In this document: positions 35,897-44,186 of the stretch, piece after piece
Position numbering within the stretch: the stretch's first letter is position 1
Layout of the letters: each line of letters begins with the position of its first letter
Position numbers and translations under genes: made by a program
Source: Conexibacter sp. CPCC 206217
GTDB lineage: Bacteria > Actinomycetota > Thermoleophilia > Solirubrobacterales > Solirubrobacteraceae
NCBI RefSeq assembly: GCF_030646165.1
Contig: NZ_JAUTDO010000002.1
Span: 186,001 to 250,000, forward strand
DNA: 64,000 bases
Reading direction: 5' to 3'
The notes under the pieces: model-generated
Told to the model about the DNA's origin: nothing
Databases searched by the model: none
Seen by the model: the letters and a program-made list of their open reading frames with translations, nothing else

Positions 35897-36496
35897 CTAG
35901 CTGGCGCGTTCGGCGCCGCTGCGGGCGGCGGCGCGCTCTTCGCGCGCGGCCTGCGCCGCCGCGCGATCGCGCGCGCCGAGCGTCTTGCGCAGCCCGAAGA
36001 AGTAGTCGGCGCCGGAGGCGACCGTGACCGCGACGGTCGCGTAGACGAGCAGGTCGACCCAGAGCGCGTGGTCGACCAGGATCAGCGCCATCACCATCGC
36101 GATCTGGAAGCAGGTCTTCAGCTTCCCGAAGAAGCTCGCGGAGATCACGACGCCCTGCGAGGTCGCCGCCATCCGCAGCGCGGTGACGGCGAACTCGCGC
36201 GCGATGATCACCATCGCGACCCACGCCTCGACGCGCCCGAGCGAGACGAGCGCGACCAGCGCCGCGATGATCAGCAGCTTGTCGGCGATCGGGTCCATCA
36301 GCTTCCCGAACGTCGTGATCGCGTTGCGCGAGCGGGCGAGGTAGCCGTCGAGCATGTCCGTCAGCGAGGCGAGCGCGAAGACGATCGCGGCCCACAGGTC
36401 GCCGTTGGGCGTCTCGCCCAGCAGCGCGACGACAAGCACCGGCACCAGCAGGATGCGCAGCACCGTCAGGACGTTGGGGACGTTGACCGGGAACAT
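35897..36496 (-). CDS. pgsA: CDP-diacylglycerol-glycerol-3-phosphate 3-phosphatidyltransferase
   Basis: 199 residues, about five TM helices. The CDP-alcohol phosphotransferase signature DG-x2-AR-x8-G-x3-D-x3-D is complete in DMLDGYLARSRNAI and TTFGKLMDPIADK (about 47-73). The N-terminal NVPNVLTVLRILLVP is typical of PgsA. It makes phosphatidylglycerol phosphate, the precursor of PG and cardiolipin. ATG 36496 matches the family N-terminus; a GTG two codons earlier is possible. It is 33 bases downstream of the ABC permease stop in the same direction. The Ala/Arg/Glu-rich C-terminus is family-atypical. Confidence 0.88.
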   Translation of the reverse strand: MFPVNVPNVLTVLRILLVPVLVVALLGETPNGDLWAAIVFALASLTDMLDGYLARSRNAITTFGKLMDPIADKLLIIAALVALVSLGRVEAWVAMVIIAREFAVTALRMAATSQGVVISASFFGKLKTCFQIAMVMALILVDHALWVDLLVYATVAVTVASGADYFFGLRKTLGARDRAAAQAAREERAAARSGAERAS

Positions 36497-36529
36497 CAGC
36501 ACCGGAGGCTACTGCGCCCGGGGCGAAGC

Positions 36530-37372
36530 TCAAGCCTTCAGCTTGCGCCCCGTGCTGAACAGCCAGCTGCTCCAGGCGATCATCACGGCCGACAGCACCG
36601 CCATCACGCCGAGCGACAGCCAGACCGGCACGTCGCTGACGCCGAGGAACCCTTCGCGGACCGCCTGGATCACGTAGAAGAGCGGGTTCACGTGCGAGAT
36701 CTCGCGCCACGGCTCCGGCAGCGTGTCGACGGAGTAGAAGGTCCCGCCGAGGAACGACAGCGGCACGATCACGATGTTCTGCACGAAGCTCGCGTGGTCC
36801 CACGACTGCGCGTAGACGCCGACGATCACGCCGAGCGACGAGAACAGGATCAGCGACAGCAGCACCGCGACGATCAGCACGAGCGGGTCGTGGACCGGCA
36901 CGCTCGTGACCGGCAGCGCCATCAGCACGAGCACGATCGCGATGATCAGTGCGCGCACGGCGCCGCCGAGGCTGAGGCCGAGGTTGACCTCCCAGCTCTT
37001 CATCGGCGAGGCGAGCACGTCGTTGATGTAGCGGTCGAAGCGCGCCTGGAAGACCGACGAGCTGTTGTTGGAGTAGGCCGCCTGGACCATCGCCATCGTC
37101 ACCAGGCCGGGGACGATGAAGACGTCGTAGGGGATCCCGTCGACGCCGCTGATGCGGCTGCCGAGCGAGAGGCCGAAGACGAGGATGAAGAGGAACGACG
37201 AGACGACCGGCGCGGCGATCGTCTGCTGCCACAGCTTCAGCACGCGGTTGACCTCGCGGCCGCCGAGCGCGATCAGGCCGCGGTGGCGCTCGGCGAGCGA
37301 GCCGGTGGCGCCTTCGAGCTCGCCGCCGTGACGCGGGGCGCGCGGGGCCGAGGCGGAGTCGAGCATGCTCAT
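36530..37372 (-). CDS. ABC-2 type transporter permease (DrrB-like)
   Basis: 280 residues with six TM helices and the ABC-2 signature region in FVQNIVIVPLSFLGGTFYSV followed by LPEPWREISHVNPLFYVIQA. A charged cytoplasmic N-terminus precedes the first helix. It overlaps the ATPase gene by ATGA and forms a two-gene exporter of the DrrAB/YadGH type. Substrate (drug, lipid or polysaccharide) is not predictable. The pgsA gene follows closely and may be co-transcribed. Confidence 0.88.
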   Translation of the reverse strand: MSMLDSASAPRAPRHGGELEGATGSLAERHRGLIALGGREVNRVLKLWQQTIAAPVVSSFLFILVFGLSLGSRISGVDGIPYDVFIVPGLVTMAMVQAAYSNNSSSVFQARFDRYINDVLASPMKSWEVNLGLSLGGAVRALIIAIVLVLMALPVTSVPVHDPLVLIVAVLLSLILFSSLGVIVGVYAQSWDHASFVQNIVIVPLSFLGGTFYSVDTLPEPWREISHVNPLFYVIQAVREGFLGVSDVPVWLSLGVMAVLSAVMIAWSSWLFSTGRKLKA

Positions 37373-38154
37373 GCCGTCGCCTCCGCGCCGGCGCCGGCGG
37401 TGGGCGCGGCCGCGCCGGACATCGCCTTGACGTACACGTCGGCGAGCGTGTCGACGCCGTAGTGCGCGCGCAGCCCGTCGGCCGAGTCGCGCGCGAGCAG
37501 TTGCCCGCCTCTGATCAGCGCGATCTCGTTGCACAGCTCCTCGGCCTCTTCGAGGTAGTGCGTCGTCAGCAGCACGGTCGTGCCCTCGCCGTGCAGGCGG
37601 CGGATGTACTGCCACAGGTCCAGCCGCAGCTCGAAGTCGACGCCGGCGGTCGGCTCGTCGAGGATCAGCATCGGCGGCTCGTGCATCAGCGCGCGGGCGA
37701 TCAGCAGCCGGCGGCGCATGCCGCCCGACAGCTTCGGCGCGCGCGTCTTCGCCTTGCCGCTGAGGTCGAAGATGTCCATCATCTCGCGCGCACGGCGCTT
37801 CGCGTGCTCGCGGCTCATGCCGTAGTAGCCGCCGTGGTAGAGCAGCGTCTCCTCGACGTCGAGGAAGCGGTCGAGGTTGATGTCCTGCTCGGCGAGGCCG
37901 ATCATGCGGCGCGCCTCGGCGACGCGGTGGTCGACGCCGAAGATGCGGATCTCGCCGCCGGTCGTGCGGATCAGGTTGCAGACGGCGCTGATCAGCGTCG
38001 TCTTGCCGGCGCCGTTGGGGCCGAGCAGCCCGAAGAACTCGCCGGCCGGGACAGACATGTCGAAGCCGTCGAGCGCGAGGAAGCCGTCGTCGTAGCGCTT
38101 CGTCAGGCCGCGCAGCTCGAGCGCGGGGACGGAGGTAGTTGCGTGCTGCATCAC
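37369..38154 (-). CDS. ABC exporter ATP-binding protein (DrrA/YadG-like)
   Basis: 261 residues: Walker A GPNGAGKTT, Q-loop in GLAEQDINLD, signature LSGGMRRRLLIARAL, Walker B MLILDEPTAGVD and H-switch TTHYLEEAEE. The C-terminal tail is Ala/Gly-rich. GTG at 38154 or ATG at 38151 are equivalent starts; no Shine-Dalgarno separates them. It pairs with the permease gene that overlaps its stop. Confidence 0.9.
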   Translation of the reverse strand: MMQHATTSVPALELRGLTKRYDDGFLALDGFDMSVPAGEFFGLLGPNGAGKTTLISAVCNLIRTTGGEIRIFGVDHRVAEARRMIGLAEQDINLDRFLDVEETLLYHGGYYGMSREHAKRRAREMMDIFDLSGKAKTRAPKLSGGMRRRLLIARALMHEPPMLILDEPTAGVDFELRLDLWQYIRRLHGEGTTVLLTTHYLEEAEELCNEIALIRGGQLLARDSADGLRAHYGVDTLADVYVKAMSGAAAPTAGAGAEATA

Positions 38155-38250
38155 CTTCGAGGCTAGACGATCGCTCGCGAGCCGATTCCTCAGTGGATTG
38201 GTGGGGAAACGCGGGCGTAGCCGCTTGCACGGTCGGGGATCATTCGGAGC

Positions 38251-39246
38251 GTGCGCGCGATCGTGCTCGACTCACCCGGCCAGCCGCTGCGCGCGGCCGA
38301 GCTGCCCGACCCGGTCCCCGGTCCGGGCGACCTGCTCCTGCGCGTGCGCGCGTGCGGCGTCTGCCGCACCGACCTGCACCTGCGCGACGGCGAGCTGCCG
38401 GCCGGTCACACGCCGCTCGTGCTCGGCCACCAGATCGTCGGCGAGGTGCTGGCAGCCGGCGCCGAGGTCGCGGGCACCCGCGGCGTGCAGCTTGGCGCGC
38501 GCGTCGGCGTGCCGTGGCTGGGCTGGACCTGCGGCGAGTGCCGCTACTGCACAAGCGGCCGCGAGAACCTCTGCGCGCGAGCCCAGTTCACCGGCTGCGA
38601 CCGCGACGGCGGCTACGCCGAGCTGACCGTCGCCGACGCGCGCTTCTGCTTTCCGCTGCCGGGTCCCCTCTCCGACGAGCAGCTCGCCCCGCTCCTCTGC
38701 GCCGGCCTGATCGGCTACCGCGCGCTGCAGATGACCGGCGACGCGCAGCGGCTCGGCCTCTACGGCTTCGGCTCGGCCGCGCACCTGATCTGCCAGGTTG
38801 CCGTGCACGAGGGGCGGGAGGTGTTCGCGTTCACGCGCGAGGGCGATCGCGCCGGGCAGCGGTTCGCGCGCGGGCTCGGCGCGACCTGGGCCGGGACCAG
38901 CACGCAGCGGCCGCCCGAGGAGCTGGACGCGGCGCTGATCTTCGCCCCCGTCGGCGCGCTCGTGCCGCTCGCGCTGCGCGCGGTCGCGCGCGGCGGCAGC
39001 GTGATCTGCGCCGGCATCCACATGAGCGACATCCCCTCCTTCCCCTACGCGGACCTGTGGGGCGAGCGGACGCTCAGATCGGTCGCGAACCTGACGCGCC
39101 AGGACGGCGAGGCGTTCCTCGCGCTCGCCCCGCGCGTGCCGCTCAGAACGCAGGTCACGAGCTACCCGCTCGACGCAGCCGAGCAAGCGCTCGCCGATCT
39201 GCGGGCAGGCGCGTTCGAGGGCGCCGCGGTGCTGCAGATCGCGTGA
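38251..39246 (+). CDS. Zinc-dependent alcohol dehydrogenase
   Basis: 331 residues of the medium-chain dehydrogenase family. Catalytic zinc ligands Cys in GVCRTD (about 38) and His-Gln in [10 protein letters not shown], and a structural zinc cluster [15 protein letters not shown] (about 91-105). The Rossmann loop is changed to [17 protein letters not shown]. Slightly shorter than E. coli AdhP, of the AdhA type. The GTG start at 38251 encodes the canonical [14 protein letters not shown] opening. It is divergent from the DrrAB-like exporter and upstream of clpP by 79 bases. Physiological substrate unknown. Confidence 0.9.
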   Translation: MRAIVLDSPGQPLRAAELPDPVPGPGDLLLRVRACGVCRTDLHLRDGELPAGHTPLVLGHQIVGEVLAAGAEVAGTRGVQLGARVGVPWLGWTCGECRYCTSGRENLCARAQFTGCDRDGGYAELTVADARFCFPLPGPLSDEQLAPLLCAGLIGYRALQMTGDAQRLGLYGFGSAAHLICQVAVHEGREVFAFTREGDRAGQRFARGLGATWAGTSTQRPPEELDAALIFAPVGALVPLALRAVARGGSVICAGIHMSDIPSFPYADLWGERTLRSVANLTRQDGEAFLALAPRVPLRTQVTSYPLDAAEQALADLRAGAFEGAAVLQIA

Positions 39247-39325
39247 GCGGCCGATCTGCCAGAGTGGACGACGCCGCACCGCAGCACTGAAACCCGCCGC
39301 GCCACCAAGGAGGTCCGATCCGCAC

Positions 39326-39907
39326 ATGCCCCTCGTCCCGATGGTCATCGAGCGCACCGCGCGCGGCGAGCGCGAGTTCGACATCTACAGCCGCCTGCTC
39401 AACGAGCGGATCATCTTCCTCGGCACCGCCGTCGACGACCAGGTCGCGAACCTCGTCGTGGCGCAGCTGCTGCACCTCGAGTCGAGCGATCCCGACAAGG
39501 ACATCTCGATCTACATCAACTCGCCCGGCGGGTCGATCTACGCCGGCCTGGCGATCTACGACACGATGCAGTTCATCAAGCCGGACGTGTCGACGATGTG
39601 CGTCGGAATCGCGATGTCGATGGGCTCGCTGCTGCTGATGGGCGGCGCGAGAGGCAAGCGCATGTCGCTGCCCAACAGCCGGATACTGATCCACCAGCCG
39701 TCCGCCGGCTTCGAGGGCCAGTCGACCGACATCGAGATCCACGCGAACGAGATCATCAAGACGCGCAAGCGGATCGACGAGATCTACGCGTACCACACGG
39801 GTCAGACCGAGGAGAGAGTCCACGCGGACATGGAGCGCGACCGCTTCTTCAAGCCCGACGAGGCCGCCGCCTACGGGCTGATCGATCGCGTGATCGAGAA
39901 GCACTGA
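39326..39907 (+). CDS. clpP: ATP-dependent Clp protease proteolytic subunit
   Basis: 193 residues. The catalytic triad Ser98 (GIAMSMGS), His123 (ILIHQP), Asp172 (MERDRFF) sits at standard positions. [18 protein letters not shown] is the ClpP signature. AAGGAGG gives a strong Shine-Dalgarno. The catalytic Ser context is MSMGS rather than the usual ASMGA. ClpP forms a 14-mer that degrades proteins delivered by ClpX or ClpC. No clpX or second clpP is adjacent, unlike the common tig-clpP1P2-clpX arrangement, so this may be a solitary extra ClpP. Confidence 0.92.
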   Translation: MPLVPMVIERTARGEREFDIYSRLLNERIIFLGTAVDDQVANLVVAQLLHLESSDPDKDISIYINSPGGSIYAGLAIYDTMQFIKPDVSTMCVGIAMSMGSLLLMGGARGKRMSLPNSRILIHQPSAGFEGQSTDIEIHANEIIKTRKRIDEIYAYHTGQTEERVHADMERDRFFKPDEAAAYGLIDRVIEKH

Positions 39908-39914
39908 GCGCAGC

Positions 39915-40487
39915 TCAGGCTGCGACCGGCCGCCGCACGCGGCGGCCGGGCCCGGCGATCACGCCGCACATCAGCAGCGCGAAGGCCAGCAGCGCGACCT
40001 TCGCGTCCAATGTCTGCGTCGCAAGGCCCAGCGCGACCGTCGGGATCGCCGTGCCGCAGTAGGCCGCGACGAACAGACCGGCCAGCGCCTCCTCCGGCGC
40101 GAGCGCGTTGACGGTCGCGATGCAGCCCTTGAACAGCACGCCGCAGCCGGCGCCGGCCAGCAGGCCAGCCGCGATGTAGATCGGCATCCGCTCGATCCAG
40201 AGCGCGGCGACGAGCAGCGCCAGCCCGGCGGCCGCGAGCGCCTGGCCGAGCGCGACCAGCCGCGCCGCCGCGAGTCTCGCGAGCGCGATCTGCGTGACGA
40301 CGCCGGCGAGGAAGGTCGCGCAGGTGATCGCACCGGCGAGCGCGTGCGAGTCGTGCTGCAGGGTGCCGGCGAGGAAGCCCGGCCCGACCGAGCTGAAGAT
40401 GCTCAGCGTCGCGAACGAGACCATCGCGGAGGCAGCGGCGGCGGCGAAGCGCCCGCGGTCGGCGCGCGGGATCACGACCCGCTGCGG
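39915..40487 (-). pseudogene. C-terminal half of an MFS transporter gene
   Basis: Codons from about 40487 read PQRVVIPRADRGRF, the inter-domain loop of MFS permeases. Six hydrophobic segments follow (SAMVSFATLSIFSSVGPGFL, ALAGAITCATFLAGV, LAAAGLALLVAALWI, AAGLLAGAGCGVLFKGCIAT, AGLFVAAYCGTAIPTVAL, LLAFALLMCGVIAG). The N-terminal six helices are absent and upstream sequence belongs to a LysR gene in the other direction. The only start is a GTG at 40475 without Shine-Dalgarno. It is most simply a 5'-deleted remnant. Confidence 0.7.
39926..39949. terminator. clpP terminator hairpin
   Basis: CCGGCCGCCG and CGGCGGCCGG, a perfect 10-bp stem with a CACG loop, 19 bases past the clpP stop and inside the 3' end of the MFS remnant. 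Confidence 0.65.
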
Positions 40488-40696
40488 TCGGCGACTTCGG
40501 CGCCGCCGAGCAGCTCGTGCGCGCCGGCCTCGGCGTCGCGCTGCTGCCCGAGTTCGCCGCCGCGCCGCTGAGCGACCTGCACGTGCTGCGGATCCGCGGC
40601 GGCGATCTCACCTGGCGGCTGCACGCCGCGCTGCCGGCCCGCGACGCGAGCGCCGCCGCTCTCGCGCTGCTGCAGGAGCTGGCGACGGAGGCTTAG
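40484..40696 (+). pseudogene. C-terminal remnant of a LysR-type regulator gene
   Basis: The plus frame from 40484 to TAG at 40694-40696 reads AVGDFGAAEQLVRAGLGVAL then LPEFAAAPLSDLHVLRIRGG and a terminal RDASAAALALLQELATEA. This is the end of a LysR effector domain (the AGLGVALLPE strand-loop is diagnostic). About 230 N-terminal residues including the DNA-binding domain are missing. It abuts the MFS remnant head to head, so one deletion probably removed both 5' ends and their shared promoter. Confidence 0.7.
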
Positions 40697-41493
40697 ACGA
40701 CCGGGTGCTCGATCGCGCCGAGGCGCTCCAGCTCGATTCTCACGACGTCGCCCGGGGTGAGGAAGCGGGACGGTCTCATGTGGACGCCGACGCCGCTGGG
40801 CGTGCCGGTCAGGATCAGGTCGCCCGGCTGCAGCGCGATCGACTCGGCGATGAAGTCGACGCAGGCCTGGCAGCCGAAGATCAGGTCCGACGTGCGCGAG
40901 TCCTGGCGCAGCTCGCCGTTGACCCAGGCGCGGATCTGCAGGTCCTCGGCCTCGCTGACCGACAGCTCGTCGGCGGTCGTGATCCACGGGCCCCACGGGC
41001 AGAACGTGTCGCCGCCCTTCGCGCGCACCCACTGCGGCTCGCTTCTCTGCAGGTCGCGCGCGCTGACGTCGTCGGCGACCGCGAAGCCGCCGATCTGGCC
41101 GTCGGCGCCGATCACGACGGCCAGCTCGGCCTCGTAGTCGAGCATGCTCGTGACCGCGGGGTGGCGGACCGGCCCGCTCGGCGCGACCGACGCGCCCGGC
41201 TGCTTGAAGAAGACGATCGGCTGCGACGGCGCCGCCTTGCCGCCCTCGGCCGCGTGCGCGGCGTAGTTGAGGCCGATCCCGAAGATCGCGCGCGGCTGCG
41301 GCACCGGCGCCAGCAGCGTCACCTCGGCGAGCGCGTAGTCGGGGCCGGACGCGGGCGTGCGGTCGCCGCTGGCGAGCCGCTCGCGCACGCCGTCGGGCGC
41401 GGGATGCGCGGAGAAGGCGACGACGCGCTCGTCGCGCACCTCGCCGGCGAGCGGCTCGGACGAACCGGGAAGGAGGAAGGTGGCGAGTCTCAT
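40693..41493 (-). CDS. Fumarylacetoacetate hydrolase family protein
   Basis: 266 residues. FAH-fold landmarks: IFGIGLNYAAHAAEGG (about 69-84), PIVFFKQPGASVAPSGP, metal ligands in DYEAELAVVIG (Glu-x-Glu), ADDVSARDLQ, GGDTFCPWGPWI and LTGTPSGVGV. Members hydrolyse C-C bonds or decarboxylate or isomerise acyl-pyruvates with Mg2+. The 2-hydroxyhepta-diene-dioate isomerase type fits the length. Its 3' end overlaps the LysR remnant stop. No catabolic cluster surrounds it, so the substrate is open. Confidence 0.88.
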   Translation of the reverse strand: MRLATFLLPGSSEPLAGEVRDERVVAFSAHPAPDGVRERLASGDRTPASGPDYALAEVTLLAPVPQPRAIFGIGLNYAAHAAEGGKAAPSQPIVFFKQPGASVAPSGPVRHPAVTSMLDYEAELAVVIGADGQIGGFAVADDVSARDLQRSEPQWVRAKGGDTFCPWGPWITTADELSVSEAEDLQIRAWVNGELRQDSRTSDLIFGCQACVDFIAESIALQPGDLILTGTPSGVGVHMRPSRFLTPGDVVRIELERLGAIEHPVV

Positions 41494-41556
41494 GGCCGGG
41501 AGCGTAGATGGTTGCCGGCGCCCACGACCGCCCGCGCGGCTGCGTTCTTCGAACCG

Positions 41557-42738
41557 TCAGACGGCGAGCGCCGCCCACAGCGCAATCGTTCCCAGCAGCA
41601 GGCCGGGCACGACCGTCAACGCGCCGAGCCGCAAGAACGTGGCCCACTCCGGTGTCGTGCGCGAGCCGCGCAGCACGCGCTTCCACAGCAGCGTCGCGAG
41701 CGAGCCGGTGTAGGTCAGGTTCGGGCCGACGTTGAGGCCGATCAGCGCCGCCAGCAGCGGACCGGTGCCGCGGTCGGCGAGCGCCGGCAGCAGTATCAGC
41801 GTCGCCGGCAGGTTGTTGATCGCGTTCGCCAGCAGCGCCGCGACGGCGGTCACGCCGAGCAGCGCCGGCAGCGTGTCGCCGCGCGGCAGCAGATCGTCGA
41901 CGACGCGGTCGAGCCCGAGCGACAGCGCGCCCGCGACGGCGACGCCGAGCGCCAGCACGCAGACCAGGAAGCCGGGACTCGCGGCTCTCACGAGCGCGCG
42001 CACGGAGGTCCGCCGGCTCGCCAGCGCCGGCACCGCGAGGACGAGCGCGCCCGCCGCCGCGACGAACGCGGGATCGACCCCGAGCGGCGCGCTGAGGACG
42101 AAGCCGGCGAGCGTGGCGAGCACGACGGCGGCGGCGAGCGCGGGCGAGCCGCGGTCGTCCGCCGTCGGCGGTGAGTCGACCGCGACCGCGCCCGACCCGC
42201 GCTCGTCGCCGTCGGGACGCGCGGCGCCGGCCGCACGCGGACGGCCGTCGCCGGATGCGGCCGCCGCCCCCAGATCTCCCGCGAAGAAGCGCCGCAGCAC
42301 CGCCCACTCGACCGCGATCACGACGATCCACGGCAGCGCCATCAGCGCGCTGAAGCGCAGGAAGCCGATCCCCGACTGGTGGAAGGCGAGCAGGTTCGTC
42401 AGGTTGGAGACCGGCAGCAGCAGCGACGCCGAGTTGGCGAGGTGGACGCAGGCGTAGACGTGCGGGCGCGGGCGCAGCCGCAGCAGCGCCGCGCTGCTGA
42501 GCACGACCGGCGTCAGCAGCACGACCGTCGCGTCGAGCCCGAGCACGGCGGTGACCGCCGCCGCGAGCGCGAAGACGAGCGCCAGCAGCCTGCGCGGGCG
42601 CCCGTCGGCGTGGCCGGCGAGCAGCCGACCGGCGGCGGCGAACAGTCCCTCGCGCTCGCACAGATGGCCGAGCACCAGCACTGCGGCGAGGAAGCCGAGC
42701 GTCGGCGCGAGGGTGCGAAGCTCCTCGGCGACGCTCAC
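41557..42738 (-). CDS. ArsB/NhaD superfamily permease (arsenical-pump-like)
   Basis: 393 residues, about ten TM helices in two halves split by an Asp/Arg/Ala-rich cytoplasmic loop (about 165-205). LDATVVLLTPVVL, NLTNLLAFHQ and the C-terminal NNLPATLILLPAL with GLNVGPNLTYTGSLATLLWK are characteristic of ArsB antiporters. No arsR, arsC or arsA is nearby, so another anion is possible. It is followed by a small stress-type protein gene on the same strand upstream (10 bases from its stop). Confidence 0.85.
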   Translation of the reverse strand: MSVAEELRTLAPTLGFLAAVLVLGHLCEREGLFAAAGRLLAGHADGRPRRLLALVFALAAAVTAVLGLDATVVLLTPVVLSSAALLRLRPRPHVYACVHLANSASLLLPVSNLTNLLAFHQSGIGFLRFSALMALPWIVVIAVEWAVLRRFFAGDLGAAAASGDGRPRAAGAARPDGDERGSGAVAVDSPPTADDRGSPALAAAVVLATLAGFVLSAPLGVDPAFVAAAGALVLAVPALASRRTSVRALVRAASPGFLVCVLALGVAVAGALSLGLDRVVDDLLPRGDTLPALLGVTAVAALLANAINNLPATLILLPALADRGTGPLLAALIGLNVGPNLTYTGSLATLLWKRVLRGSRTTPEWATFLRLGALTVVPGLLLGTIALWAALAV

Positions 42739-42748
42739 GTGGGCGGGA

Positions 42749-43186
42749 TCAAGGGACCGGCGACTCCTCGTCGACCGCTTCGATGTGGGTCACCTTCGGG
42801 CCGATCCCTCTCGCCTTGCTGACGAGGTCCAGATGCAGCCATCTCGATATGTGCTTCGGCAGCGTCGAGATCACTATCTCGTCGTACGGCGCGAGGTTGA
42901 CCGCGTCCTCGATCGCCATCAGCGGCTCGGTGCTGCCGACGTTGCCGGTGACGGGGCTGCCCGCGGCCTCGCTGAGCGGCCCGATCGCCGCCGCCAGCGT
43001 CCGCTCCGCCTCGCCGCCGTCACCGTCCTGCGGGTCGACGACCTTGTGCAGGCCGGGCGGATGTCTGGGCACGACGAGGTGGAACGTCGCCGGCCCGTGC
43101 GCGACGCGCTCGCGGACGGCCTCCAGCAGCCGCGGCGTCGCGGCGGTGCGGTTGGCGACGAGCAGGATGCGAGCGGGTTCCGGCAC
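42749..43186 (-). CDS. Small Usp/flavoprotein-like alpha/beta protein
   Basis: 145 residues with a Rossmann-like beginning ARILLVANRTAATPRLLEAV and a later AIEDAVNLAPYDEIVISTLP, resembling a Usp-type nucleotide-binding fold without the clear GxxGxxxxG(S/T) ATP motif. The GTG at 43186 is preceded by GGAGGTGATC, an ideal complement to the 16S rRNA tail, which settles the start and predicts high translation. It lies 10 bases upstream of the ArsB-like gene and is probably co-transcribed. Function unknown. Confidence 0.65.
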   Translation of the reverse strand: MPEPARILLVANRTAATPRLLEAVRERVAHGPATFHLVVPRHPPGLHKVVDPQDGDGGEAERTLAAAIGPLSEAAGSPVTGNVGSTEPLMAIEDAVNLAPYDEIVISTLPKHISRWLHLDLVSKARGIGPKVTHIEAVDEESPVP

Positions 43187-43280
43187 GGCGATCACCTCCG
43201 GCGTTGGGCTGGCAGGCCGCGAGTGCGGCGCGCACGGTGAGTGTGCCCCGCCGCGCCCCGGCTCAACAGCGAACGTGCAT

Positions 43281-43295
43281 GCTGGAAAATCCAGC
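43281..43295 (-). terminator. Small hairpin after fdhD
   Basis: GCTGGA-AAA-TCCAGC, 46 bases past the fdhD stop. The rest of 43187-43340 shows no gene and must contain the promoter of the strongly translated gene at 43186. Confidence 0.35.
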
Positions 43296-43340
43296 GCTCG
43301 CGCAGCGACGCTGCGACTCGCGCGCGCCCGGCGCCGCCGC

Positions 43341-44126
43341 TCACCCCACGCGCGCCGCACCGCTGTACACGTTCACCCGCCCGCCGCGCGCGAACCCGCA
43401 CAGCGTCAGCTCGCGGTCGCGCGCGAGCTCGACCGCGAGCGAGGTCGGCGCGCCGACGCCGACGAGCACCGGCGCGCCCGCGACGACCGCCTTCTGCACC
43501 AGCTCGAACGAGAGCCGCCCGCTGACGCACAGCAGGCCGCCGCGCAACGGCAGCTCGCCGCGCTCCAGCGCCCAGCCGATCACCTTGTCCATCGCGTTGT
43601 GGCGCCCGACGTCCTCGCGCACGCAGCGCAGCTCCCCGGTCCAGTCGAACAGGCCGGTCGCGTGCAGGCCGCCGGTGCGCGCGAACTCCGGCTGCACGAG
43701 CCGGTCCGGCAGCGCCGCCAGCAGCGCGCGCGGCAGCGGCGCGAGCGCGCCGTCGAGCGGCAGCCGCGGCGCGTCGACCGCGACCTGCTCGATCGCCCCC
43801 TTGCCGCAGACCCCGCACGAGGAGGTCGTGTAGAAGCTGCGCTGGCCGGGATCGTGCAGCAGCGGACCGGCGACCTCGACCGCGTTGGCAGCCAGGTCCT
43901 GCGGCGGCCCGACGCGCGCCGGCCAGCGGTCGATCAGTCCCTCGCCGTGCAGGAAGCCGGCCGCGAGCTGGTCGTCGTCGCCGGGCGTGCGCATCGTCAC
44001 CGCCAGCGGGACGCCGTCGACGCGGATCTCCAGCGGCTCCTCGACGGCGACCACGTCGGGCTCCCCGTCGCGCTCTATCGCCGCATGCATGCCACGGATG
44101 CGCACGTCCGTCGATCGGTCCGCCAT
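43341..44126 (-). CDS. fdhD: Formate dehydrogenase accessory sulfurtransferase FdhD
   Basis: 261 residues. The essential Cys pair is in TTSSCGVCGKGAIEQV (about 120-135), with GLFDWTGELRCVREDVGRHN and GGLLCVSGRLSFELVQKA as further family blocks. FdhD moves sulphur from a cysteine desulphurase to the molybdenum cofactor of formate dehydrogenases. No formate dehydrogenase gene is in the window, so its client lies elsewhere. ATG 44126 gives the usual N-terminus. The gene is divergent from a histidine kinase, 60 bp away. Confidence 0.9.
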   Translation of the reverse strand: MADRSTDVRIRGMHAAIERDGEPDVVAVEEPLEIRVDGVPLAVTMRTPGDDDQLAAGFLHGEGLIDRWPARVGPPQDLAANAVEVAGPLLHDPGQRSFYTTSSCGVCGKGAIEQVAVDAPRLPLDGALAPLPRALLAALPDRLVQPEFARTGGLHATGLFDWTGELRCVREDVGRHNAMDKVIGWALERGELPLRGGLLCVSGRLSFELVQKAVVAGAPVLVGVGAPTSLAVELARDRELTLCGFARGGRVNVYSGAARVG

Positions 44127-44186
44127 GTGACGATCGTACGCGGCCGGCTCGGCAGGACGAGCGAACCTCGGTACGGTGTGACGTGC

